Of a stretch of DNA of 64,000 nucleotides, positions 36,605 through 45,377 are shown piece by piece (position 1 is the stretch's first letter; the number at the start of each line of letters is the position of its first letter). Origin of the DNA: Prostheceraeus crozeri (taxonomy: Eukaryota > Platyhelminthes > Polycladida > Euryleptidae). Made by a program: the position numbers and the translations under genes. The notes below the pieces were generated by a model, which saw nothing but the letters and a program-made list of their open reading frames with translations, searched no databases and was not told where the DNA came from. The stretch covers positions 744,001 through 808,000 of the forward strand of contig CAJQUW010003174.1 in the NCBI GenBank assembly GCA_907163375.1, read 5' to 3'.

Positions 36605-37002
36605 TCACCATGACACGAATTTGACATGTGCATGTCGTAGTTGATATATTAAAGGTTCTACACGACAAATCCTTCGCAAACTCTGCACATCATGCCTGTG
36701 GTCAAGATTCTTCAATATATCTGTCACATGAAAATTATCAAAAGGGATGCTGATAATCAGGGATCATGTAACGTCAATTGTCCTTTCATTGTCCTTAAGA
36801 ATAATCCCCGAAAGTCTTCCTGCATCTTCATTAGAAATTCCACTGTAACAAATTCAGGGCAATCGCTTTCAATCAAACTGCGTATAAGGACATTACTGAG
36901 AGTAAAGAATTCATGTCTGCTGTCATTGATTCCATTCTGCGTAATATGCATTTCTTTTGAGCGCACTTTCTGATGCTGTAGCCATCTTGAAGTTTCCAGA
37001 TA
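36605..37002 (-). pseudogene. possible frameshifted coding remnant, family unknown
   Basis: Two minus-strand frames run end to end. The first (37002-36757) is about 82 codons and reads protein-like, including HEFFTLSNVLIRSL, DCPEFVTVEFLMKMQEDF and MKGQLTLHDP. The second (about 36775-36605) continues with ISIPFDNFHVTDILKNLDHR and RICRVEPLIYQLRHAHVK. A one-base shift near 36765 would join them. Composition looks coding, but I cannot name a family. It may be a dead host gene exon or transposon fragment. Confidence 0.3.
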
Positions 37003-37072
37003 TGATGTTTACATAGAATATCTTCAAATGCTCTAAATTTGAGTCAATGCAGACAGGCTTATACACTTAGTA

Positions 37073-37505
37073 CACTGTAAACCGTAGACCGACAATTATC
37101 CTACAAAATTACTGACAAAATCAACCAACGATTGTCACCTCCAATATCCTGCGATATCCGACGAATTTGTAGGTTCTCCACCGACATCGAAACAGATGCT
37201 TTGTATGCAGATTGTAACTAAACAAAGACTGTTGAATATTGATTGATTTTTTCGATTAGTGATTGCTTTGACTTTTGGGCAATCTGTATTATTGCGTGGA
37301 AAAACCATGATTTATTTTGACAATTTAATTAATTACCTAAATTTTTGATAAAATTAAAGCTACAATTCTTTGCTATTCATTTTGTCGCTTTTTGTCAGAT
37401 ATTGTAGGTGTTCAGTGGCAATCATCCTACAAGAACTAACAATCACCGAGAAAATAGATTTTGTAGGATGAATGTCTGTCAATTGTCACTCAAAGGTTTA
37501 CACTG
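37073..37505. mobile_element. second CACTG-ended MITE, 433 bp
   Basis: The left end CACTGTAAACC and the right end GGTTTACACTG are near-perfect inverses, and the first eleven bases equal those of the MITE at 31446. Inner words atcctacaaaat and attttgtaggat face each other near both ends. The interior is AT-rich and non-coding. Confidence 0.65.
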
Positions 37506-37507
37506 TA

Positions 37508-37584
37508 CACAATCAGCTTACACAATATCACAATTAGATAATTATACACAATTAGATAATTATACACAATTAGCTCACACAATC
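37508..37584. repeat. short tandem repeat, 18-bp unit
   Basis: The unit acacaattagataattat occurs about two and a half times, with degenerate versions on both sides, directly after the MITE end at 37505. Confidence 0.7.
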
Positions 37585-37591
37585 AAGTAAG

Positions 37592-38425
37592 GCCGGCCCC
37601 CAGCACGAGTTTCTGTTGAGAACGAGGCCGAAAGTTAGACTGTCACCGAAAGATGCACACCCTACGTCTGCGCATGCGTGTCTGTCGGGATAATAGCGTC
37701 TAAGAAAACACATGTAATGAAGCACAATGGGAAAATGACTGAGATTTCAGTGAAAATAATATTTTTCTGTTTTGCATCTGTGTAAGTGAGAAGTCATTGA
37801 AGGCAGGGAATGTTTTCAGGTCATTGTTCATTATGTGTCAACGTGCTTTCCCCATTTATGCGATACATTCACGGAGATTCAGCAAACATTTAAAAATGTG
37901 CAAGCATAGCATTTTGATGAATAGAAGGATGTTCCCAGACTTAAGCAAATTAAGCACGAGAATTCCCTGGCAGCCGCAGACGCTACGTTCCGCCCTACAA
38001 GGACTTGTCAGTGAGACTTGGAATAACTCAAACTAGCTTAAAATATCTAGAATGGCTAAACAAACTGAAGGACTGCACAATCTGCGTTTGAATATCCTGG
38101 CTAGCAGTGCTACTGATAATCAAAAAGATTGCAGAATGACAGTTTGCCAAGGCAACTTTGATTAAATTCTGCGGAATCACATTCTTGCATGCATCAACGA
38201 TCAGATGTAGTTGTCAATGTGATAATAGCAGGTGCCCATCATATGAAGAAACTCTTCGCTAAAAGTATTTGTGACTTTTAACTTAGAGTACTTCTCAGTT
38301 CAACAAGGAAAACGTCACTCTGCTTCCCAATGTGCTTACGTGCGCTACTTCATCTTGTTTGCGAGAAGGAAACCTGGCAGAACTGGGCAGACGCGCAGAT
38401 TCGTAGTAGGCAATGGGAATGCATC
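37592..38425. mobile_element. degraded R3 foldback copy
   Basis: The left end keeps cacgagtttctg and gagaacgaggccgaaa, matching the R3 terminus. The right part keeps cagaactgggcagacg and agattcgtagtaggca, matching the inner right arm. The outer right terminus is lost. Confidence 0.5.
38015..38080 (+). repeat. repeat R7, copy 2
   Basis: It shares ggctaaacaaactgaaggac-type sequence with 10723-10760, within the degraded R3 copy. Confidence 0.4.
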
Positions 38426-38504
38426 ATTCTTGGTTGTTCCATCTATTTAATGATCTGATAAGAAATAGATGAAATTACATTCTCAGCCGCTAGTCTTCTT
38501 GTAG

Positions 38505-38642
38505 TGCGGTTGTGCGAGAAGCATTTTGAAAGCTGAATCTGCGGCTGTGATGGCAGTTGTCAGAGATGATACTCATTATGCCATGAAGCAGCTAACGGAA
38601 ACTCCTGACATAACCTGTCATCCCATCGACTGTCACGATCAG
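38505..38642 (+). CDS. candidate internal exon, 138 bp
   Basis: A pyrimidine-rich acceptor (ctagtcttcttgtag, ending at 38504) opens a frame of exactly 46 codons that ends at CAG before a gt at 38643. The peptide is cysteine-bearing and balanced, with SILKAESAAVMAVV, YAMKQLTETPDITCHPIDCH. The donor (gttata) is weak. There is no recognised domain and no neighbouring exon to join, so this remains a candidate. Confidence 0.25.
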
Positions 38643-38668
38643 GTTATAGTGAATATTCAGTGTAACCG

Positions 38669-39130
38669 GTGATACAAAACTTCATCTCTGTGTATTTCAT
38701 TCACCTAGCGGAATTTGAAACCTTATTGAGATTTCCAAGCACGAAAATAGACACCCACCCATTCAATATGAGTCTCATTTCCCCTAGGTTTGATTTCCTG
38801 ACTAATGTTTTATACCATGACCTTTGTCTATCTCTCCTGTTCTACATGCATCTATTTCAGACATCGTGGATCTTAAAAAACGATTTTAATTGTCATGCTA
38901 TATTACAACTCAAACCCGATTTATTTGTAGAATTTAGAAAGGAATCTGTTTGGAGGAAAGAATTTATCACCCTAATTGCTTTCGGCTACTCCTTGTCAAT
39001 GAGGTTTAATGGATGGGATGGTGTGAAGACGGTTCGGTCCCTGCATACAATCTTTGAAATTAGCTCTTCAAGTACCACGAGAAAGTGTGCGCATTCTGGA
39101 TTGGCCTATCCACACGGGGGATCTGATTAG
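38669..39130 (+). other. 153-codon open frame, probably chance
   Basis: It is the longest otherwise unexplained frame in the right-centre of the window. Its N-terminal half is hydrophobic in the manner of chance AT-rich frames, and its tail is serine/threonine-rich. No motif, promoter or splice context supports it. Confidence 0.15.
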
Positions 39131-39700
39131 GACCCTTTGGCACCCCTGCTGTGGTTGTTATTGAAGAAAATCACATGACTGACCGCTGCTTCAATTTTAA
39201 AGTCTAGCCGATTCTATATATTTTGAATTACGATCTCATACAAGCATTTATAGCATGCAAAAGTACAGCGCATAATTGCTACCAATGGCTACAAAGTGAA
39301 ATTTTTTGATTCCTTTACTTTGTGCAAATAGTTTACAAAAGGAGAGTGCCCTAATCTCGTAATTTGCGCTTTTAGTCTTGTATTATTTCCAGAGAGGGAG
39401 CTACTTTTGATTTGTGAATGCGTGCATTAACGTTAGCCTCAATGCTGTGTGACTTGCAACAGAATATTTCGCAAATACCCGGATTCATTGAATTGTTAAC
39501 ATGTGAGAATATTCTTACATCTCCACAGGCAAATGGAAAGATATTTTTTAATCCTATTCAGTCGGGTCACTTGCATGTCGGGTCACTATACTTTATTCAA
39601 TTTAATTACGGCCTCGGCTGTACGACTCCTTGAAGCTTTCAAAATCTAGACATTATTGTTATATTGTAATCTACATGAAAGAAATACTACTAAATGAAGT
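39131..39700. other. unassigned; contains repeat shared with 24.8 kb
   Basis: At 39607-39652 acggcctcggctgtacgact and gctttcaaaatctag repeat the block at 24829-24880. The rest shows nothing. Confidence 0.4.
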
Positions 39701-39702
39701 TA

Positions 39703-39813
39703 GACGAGCAACCTGGCAATAAATAAATTTATCAAATCTCAGCAGATGTAACCATCTGGAGACATGGTTCGTCCTCTTGGGCCTCATGAGTCGTGGGCAG
39801 GTTTAAGCCAGCG
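39703..39813 (-). repeat. 5'-truncated SINE copy A with broken hammerhead
   Basis: On the minus strand this reads as the 3' two-thirds of the SINE at 39962: a B-box remnant, cccacga, a hammerhead-like block, then the gataaatttatttattg tail. The core is CTCATGA instead of CTGATGA (39784-39790) and GAACC instead of GAAAC (39766-39770). Helix I pairing is also eroded, so it should be catalytically dead. It lies head-to-head with copy B. A short plus-strand copy of the tail (ttattcattgccaggctact) follows at 39815. Confidence 0.7.
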
Positions 39814-39961
39814 ATTTATTCATTGCCAGGCTACTTGTCTGACTCACATGTACTCACGTGAGGCCTGCGTGAAGCGCCTCAATCTCAGATACGGTATTAA
39901 GTGGCATCTCCACGTGCCTGCGCTACAGCAGTGCCTCCCTGGCTAATTCCCGCTCTGAACA

Positions 39962-40130
39962 GATGGTCCGGTGGCCTTGTGGTTAGAGGGTATGCTTGCA
40001 CATCCTCTAGTTCCAGCGTCGCTGGTTCAAACCTACCCACGACTGATGAGGCTCAGCAGGCCGAAACATGTCTCGTGGTGGTTATATCTGTTGATATCTG
40101 ATAAATGTATTCATTGTCAGGTTACTTGTC
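39962..40130 (+). repeat. tRNA-SINE copy B carrying a hammerhead ribozyme
   Basis: A tRNA-like head has an A box TGGCCTTGTGG at 39972-39982 and a B box GGTTCAAACC at 40024-40033, the internal RNA polymerase III promoter. Four bases after the B box a hammerhead fold begins, and after it a short AT-rich tail (gatatctgataaatgtattc) ends near 40130. The element is small, about 170 bp, with no coding capacity. It would be transcribed by polymerase III and moved by a partner LINE or PLE. The tail recurs in copy A and at 39815, confirming a repeat family. Confidence 0.75.
40037..40078 (+). ncRNA. type I hammerhead ribozyme
   Basis: All core positions are present. Helix I is CCACGA (40037-40042) with TCGTGG (40073-40078), six pairs. 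The core is CTGATGA (40043-40049). Helix II is GGCT/GGCC with loop CAGCA (40050-40062), including one G-U pair. GAA follows at 40063-40065, and helix III is a minimal AC/GT stem with a two-base loop (40066-40071). The cleavage base is C40072, so self-cleavage is predicted between 40072 and 40073. Very short helix III is typical of hammerheads in Penelope-like elements, which may need a dimer for full activity. Activity itself is inferred. Confidence 0.8.
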
Positions 40131-41470
40131 ACATATAGATAGTATTCTTCAACAGATTTCTGAAGTATATCGTTAGTCTTTTGAATTAAATTCAGTTATT
40201 AATTGCTATTTTATTTGTGATAGAAATATTTACTGCGATCTCAAACTATGCATCCAGCTAACAGCCCATAAATAGAAATTAACGTTCTCTTTATAGAAAA
40301 TACTAATGTAAAGGTCAGGAATTGTTTGACCATCAAAAAGCTACTTGATGGCATTTCCTTTTTAAGTTTTCCATATTTGCTGAGAGCAAGTTATTCTGAT
40401 GATCAAATTAAGTGGAGAGATTTCCTTACAGATTTCCTTTCTATGAATTAAAATTACAATCCACTTTAGGAGAGGCATGAACGCAGGTGCACACAAGAGA
40501 AAAATCAATGCACTTCTCTCACTCCTGCCATACCACACTTAGTAAAAACAATCAGAATATTAACCTCCTACTGAGTAATAAAAATATGATAAAACTATTC
40601 TCGTGACAGATGCAGATGCGTTCTATTTTAACTCACTCTGAACCTTTGTCGGTGTGCAGCTATAATTGTAATATACAAATGTATAATAAGAAATCCTCCC
40701 ACGTATCACAATTCTTCAAGAGAAACCTTTGACTATATAACAATTAGAATGCCATCGTATGTAGACATTTGACAGATGAATTAGGGATCATTGTTCATTT
40801 TTGAATATAATCTCATTTATGCGTTGAATGAGCATGCAAAGCTGGGCTTCCATCTTATATTTGAAATGGTGTTGAGTGCAAATATATATCAGTTGCAGTG
40901 ATCATGCCAAACGGATGATAAAAGTTTTTCTTTTGCTTTCTCAGCAATTTGAAATCCTCCAAAAAAGAAGAGCATGTTGTTATCCATAATGCACTATATA
41001 TAATCATCCTTACGCTCGTATTGAGAATGAGAATATTTGGGGCAATTCCAATACTTAGTTTTCACAAACATTCATACACGTACACAGAAGTAGCATAAAC
41101 TCACAAACCTGTGGATATGTAGAATATACGGACGAAGCGATTACACGCAGAAATAAAAGTATCGTAAAAAGGAAAGTGATGAAAAGTTCATGCCAAATCT
41201 AACCAGGTACAGCAGGCGCGCACTACGCACTACAGCAGGTACAACTACGCCAAGGTCACAGCCAACTATCATCTCAATGCCACACTTTGATCTCGTTGAT
41301 GAAATTCGCTTTTGTACGAAAGAGTCTAAAATTAAGGGTCATCGCTGCCGACTTCCACTGAATGGGACGTGTTCAAGTGACCGAAGTATCAGAGGACTCG
41401 CATGGTATCTCGTCATTTTAAATGGTCTAACGATTATTGTTGCAGAAAATATGAGCAAGCTATAATTCTT
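40131..41470. other. gene-free sequence
   Basis: No supported feature. The frame 41190-41465 has mixed composition and no motif. Confidence 0.3.
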
Positions 41471-41476
41471 ATCGGT

Positions 41477-41560
41477 TAGATAGCAAATTTGGGACGGCAT
41501 TCATTCAACTCACTGCGTCCGGGAGACCTTGGTTCAAATCTTTGACCGGTCAAACCTTCA
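41477..41560 (+). repeat. possible tRNA-like SINE head (family S5)
   Basis: A cggttagatagc-type A box remnant is followed by ccttggttcaaatc, a good B box (GGTTCAAATC near 41530), and then a tail ttgaccggtc. The A box is poor. It could be a decayed SINE head. Confidence 0.35.
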
Positions 41561-41564
41561 AAAG

Positions 41565-43077
41565 AATACTTTTAAAGTAGGTGCACTCTGCATTCTTGAT
41601 AAAACAGTCAACGCAAGAAGAATAAGAGTGGGATAAATCACAACTCGACCACATGGAAGAAAGGCTCCGTGCCCAATGTGCCTCAAAATATAAACAAGGT
41701 TTATTCATTTTTATCATGATTACATCACGAATGGGTGGAAATTCAAACTTTTCGAAATCGATGTTACCCTACTAGGCGCTGACTTGAAAGTAGGTAAACA
41801 GAGGAAAGATGTTCCTCCAGCCATATCAATACACATTGTTGACAAAATGTAGACTATCAACCGCTTGAGCTATGAAATTATCAGTTATGAAGCCACAAAC
41901 TTCCAATCACTAGTTACGACATTTAATTAGGCAAACCACACTGTTTCCTAAGCCTAGTGTCTCTACTGGTCAAGTGAATTAATTTGGTAATTCATCAATT
42001 ATGAGCTCAAGATCAAATTTGATGAGAATAAGAAAAAGATAAACGAACTTTTCGTGGTGTGCAACGATATACACACAATACCTCTAAATTCAAAGAAAAC
42101 TCTTATGGAATTATTACTCCTGTCCAAGATAGATGACCATAGACGTGAGATTCTCAAACTTCCATTGTAAACATACTTGTTTCATGTCTCACTGAAATAA
42201 TCACATAAATAAACAAGAAATCATTGTAAACGTAAAATTCAATTTAGTTTCTAAAAATACATTTCCAATTAAGTTACATATATCTTCCCCATCGTATTTA
42301 TCTATCTGCACTTGTCTGAATGGAGCATTCATGCTGTTTTCCACGCAGGAATGTTCATATTTGTCTTCACTAACAACGGCGCTATCTATTACAAATCGCA
42401 ACGTGAAATCCAGGATTGACATTTTGAATGACAATTATTGGACTATAAAGATAAATGAGGTCTTTTTCCTCTTTCTGTAACATTTCTGCCTGAGAAATAG
42501 GAGTTGACAAGGCCCAATATGATGTCTTATTTGCACATTTTTCACAGCTGTAATGAATGTTTGTCGGAACTTGGTTTAAACTTCAATAATCAGAGACAGT
42601 TGTTGGCAACCTAAAATAAAGTCATTTTGGAACGAACTGTAAAATCATCACGGCATCCATTACAGCCACTTAGCCTTCCTACCGATCTGAATGCAATCCT
42701 ACTGTGGTGCATGTTTATACAGCACCATCAAAGCAAATGCAAGTTTAAAAAGTAAAAATTAGCCTAACTAGTTATTCGATGCACTTGGAACTATATAGAT
42801 AGATCTACTTGTTCGTTTCAGCGTATGTTCTTGCCGATCTCCAATTTTTGAAATGAGCGTTGATTGACATATTTTTGGTGACAGAAGAAAGTTTTGAGAA
42901 ATCATTATTCTCTTTTCCAGTTGATGTAGCAACGTTTGAGTTTTGGGAATTGACAGCAAAGAAAATGAAAATCAAAAGCTGTGCTTCAAAGCAAATAAAG
43001 CTCAAAATCAGCGACTTTGCTATGATACAATACTGTGATAGCTGAAGTATGACATCGTAGCAGATTGAGCCCCAGCG
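41565..43077. other. gene-free sequence
   Basis: Nothing is supported; the short minus frames at 42201-42434 and 42768-43098 have no motif. Confidence 0.3.
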
Positions 43078-43114
43078 CTTCGGAGAACTTCGTTTCATTT
43101 TATCATTTTACTGT

Positions 43115-43165
43115 GTTTACCAAACTGCAATTTCACAGACAATGTCTTCTTCGTCAGTGGTTGGA
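43115..43165 (-). ncRNA. hammerhead-like motif in left PLE arm
   Basis: On the minus strand ACCA precedes CTGACGA, then a hairpin on agacattgtct, then GAAA, a short stem ATT/AGT and TGGT to close helix I. The core CUGANGA and GAAA are kept, but helix II has extra bases between stem and core (gaa and gt), so folding is uncertain. The right arm carries the same motif. Confidence 0.45.
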
Positions 43166-43374
43166 ATGTAAAAGTGCACATGTAATAGTCAATCAGTTAT
43201 CAAAAAGAAATTTTCTCCAACAGAAAGCTAAGAAGTCACAAACGTAAAAACAGTGGTACTGACGCAGTGTTACTATTTAACAATAAAGACCTGTCAGTAG
43301 CGGCAATGAGTACAGATTCTGCGATACGAGTATTATTCGTTCAATAACAGATAACGCTGAATTATGGTTCACGT

Positions 43375-43480
43375 GATATTTCAGTTGGTAGGGCGCGACC
43401 TTTGATATGCTCGTTAATTCTAGTTTGCAAATGCGGAGCTGTCTCACCAATGTAGCAATTTGGACAAAAATGTGTAAATG
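43375..43480 (-). pseudogene. GIY-YIG endonuclease fragment, left PLE arm
   Basis: The minus strand gives NCYIGETAPHLQTRINEHIK, the YIG half and helix of a GIY-YIG nuclease domain as found at the C-terminus of Penelope-like reverse transcriptases. The upstream VIY piece is in another frame because about 13 bases present in the right arm are missing. It is a dead fragment. Confidence 0.7.
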
Positions 43481-43562
43481 ACATATTCTGACAGCGTCTC
43501 TGAAAATCCTGAGGCCAGTGAAATATTTATGAATGTTTCCTTGTCATCTTGAATGAAAATTC

Positions 43563-44446
43563 TTGAAATTTTCTCTCTTTTTCAATGACTTATTACACGT
43601 GTTTAACAAAGTCAATGACAGTATTCAATTTACTGCAGAGATCCCAGATAATAATGCGCTTGATTTCTTGGATATCACCATTATCATCGAAGGGCACGAT
43701 ATTTATTATAACTGGTTTGAAAAACCCCAACATTCTGGCATCTCTCTGTCGCGTGACAGCTACGTACCTCAACATGTGAAAACTAATTACCTCAAAAATA
43801 ACAATGAATACGTAAAAAGTCGTTGTAGTGATAAACGTTTTATTGAAATATCTGAGAAAAAACTGAACAATAGGAAAAATGGGTTTCGCCAAAAAGATTG
43901 GAAATATACGTGCAAACGTAAAGCGAGCAAAAGAAAAACTGAAGAAGGAAACTGTAATCAACTGCATTTCAATTTCATTAATGACTGCACAGAAAAATTT
44001 ATAAATTAATTGATAAGTACAATTTCTTAGTCAAACTAGTTAGCAAACCAAATAAAACTGCATACAATAGTTTAAGAAATAAAAAGAAACATGCGAACTG
44101 TGACTTATGTAATTACTTGCCAGAAAACTTGAACTGTATGAGCCGTCATATCATATATAAGTTTACATGTAATTTACGTATGCAGTTTCATATTGGCATA
44201 AGCAACAGGCCATTTAAATTTCGTTTTATGGAGCATAGTCGTAGTTTGCACAATAGAAACTCCAGTAGTGCTCTGACTGATCACGTTCTTCACAAGCACC
44301 AAACACGTGACTTGACTATCAATGGTTTTGATTTGACTGTTCTTGAAAAGTGTTCTGACCCTCTAGATACTCGCTTGCTGGAAGCGAACTATATTAAACG
44401 TCTTTCTCCGCAAATCAATCGCAAATATGAGCTAATCGATTTTTGA
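43563..44446 (+). pseudogene. Penelope-like RT thumb plus GIY-YIG endonuclease, frameshifted
   Basis: The first frame (43563-44009) contains IQFTAEIPDNNALDFLDITI and WFEKPQHSGISLSRDSYVPQ, the segment following the catalytic palm in PLE reverse transcriptases. A second frame (43985-44446) continues with AYNSLRNKKKHANCDLCNYL, IIYKFTC, then FHIGISNRPFKFRFMEHSRS and LLEANYIKRLSPQIN, a full-length but divergent GIY-YIG nuclease. One frame change near 43985-44009 separates them. The fingers and palm are missing, so it is 5'-truncated at the junction with the left arm. It is a different PLE lineage from the arms. Confidence 0.8.
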
Positions 44447-44512
44447 ATCTTATTCACATCATCCGCAGTCCGACAGCAAATCTTCATTTACTCCATTCAC
44501 TTTTACTGCTGA

Positions 44513-44555
44513 TACCCTTGAGGACGGGTGAATACCTGAAACGTTGGACTGTACA
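44513..44555 (+). ncRNA. degenerate hammerhead-like motif after the central PLE
   Basis: The order is TTGAGGA (in place of CUGANGA), a stem GGGT/ACCT around GAAT, then GAAACGTT. The first core base is T rather than C and helix I is short. The gaaacgttgg phrase equals that at 30608. It is placed just downstream of the endonuclease stop, as expected for a PLE terminal repeat. Confidence 0.4.
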
Positions 44556-44639
44556 TATGTTTTTAACTTTATAACTACGCGAAGATAAAAAAGAAGAGAA
44601 AATTTCAAGAATTTTCATTCAAGATGACAAGGAAACATT

Positions 44640-45110
44640 CATAGATATTTCACTGGCCCCAGGATTTTCAGAGACGATGTCAGAAAATGTCATTTACAAA
44701 TTTTCTTGTGAACACTGTCCAAAGCATAGAAATAAACTGTTTATCTGAAGTTCGCTAGAATGGAAATTGACTCAAGGTCGCGGCACATCCGGGGGAACTA
44801 AGTTGGGGCATGAAGAACCAATTAAAACCTTCGATTTACTCATGTGACTGATTCTAACCCAATGATGCAGACGTTGGCAGGTGCATCTAAGTGAAAATGC
44901 GTGCGATTTATGTGCCGTTATTGTGCATTGCATGAAGCTTAATTTCCATTCTAAGAGGTTTTATTGTTGTCAATTTCTATGGTCCAAAGTGTTACATTGG
45001 CGAGCCCACTAGGCATTTGCAAACTAGAATTAACGAGCATATCAAAGGTCGCGCCCTGTCACCTTGGATTTTCACGTGAACCATAATTCAGCGTTCTCTG
45101 TTATTGAACG
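44640..45110 (+). pseudogene. GIY-YIG endonuclease fragment, right PLE arm, split by a MITE
   Basis: Plus-strand pieces read SENVIYKFSCEHCPK up to 44724 and then, after an insertion, CYIGEPTRHLQTRINEHIKG from 44990 on, followed by HVNHNSAFSVIERIILV. The cysteine pair and the VIY and YIG motifs are those of a PLE GIY-YIG domain. The insertion and a lost base after the helix break it. Confidence 0.7.
44725..44981. mobile_element. 257-bp MITE with 8-bp target duplication
   Basis: The ends CATAGAAAT and ATTTCTATG are inverted copies, and GTCCAAAG stands on both sides (44717-44724 and 44982-44989), a perfect 8-bp target duplication as made by hAT-type transposases. The left PLE arm shows the site without insertion. 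A related copy lies at 60955-61085, sharing cccaacttagttcccccgg in inverse. Confidence 0.85.
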
Positions 45111-45283
45111 AATAATACTCGTATCACAGAATCTGTACTCATTGCCGCTACTGACAGGTCTTTATTGTTAAATAGTAACATTACGTCAGTACCATTGTTT
45201 TTACGTTTGTGACTTCTTAGCTTTCTGTTGGAGAAAATTTCTTTTTGATAACTGATTGACTATTACATGTGCACTTTTACATT

Positions 45284-45335
45284 CCAACCACTGACGAAGA
45301 AGACATTGTCTGTGAAATTGCAGTTTGATAAACAA
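45284..45335 (+). ncRNA. hammerhead-like motif in right PLE arm
   Basis: It is the inverse counterpart of the motif at 43115-43165, with CTGACGA at 45291-45297 and GAAA at 45314. Here helix I has TGAT instead of TGGT, weakening the pairing. It lies about 170 bp downstream of the endonuclease stop. Confidence 0.4.
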
Positions 45336-45377
45336 CAGTAAAATGATAGAATGAAACGAAGTTCTCCGAAGTATGAT

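Larger units (their letters stand above)
43078..45377. mobile_element. Penelope-like retroelement complex with inverted arms
   Basis: The left arm (43078-43590) and right arm (about 44600-45377) are inverted copies; for example cttcggagaacttcg starts the left arm and its inverse ends the right arm. Both arms encode the same GIY-YIG fragment and end in a hammerhead-like motif. Between them is a second, different PLE copy on the plus strand. PLEs are known to leave copies in mixed tandem and inverted arrangements joined by terminal repeats, which this matches. The right arm is longer because of a MITE insertion. Confidence 0.75.

Noticed and set aside
37508-37584. CRISPR-like array
   Set aside because: Units are directly tandem without unique spacers, and the genome is eukaryotic.
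38669-39130. 153-codon frame as a real gene
   Set aside because: No motif, hydrophobic chance-like composition and no splice or promoter context; listed only as an open frame.
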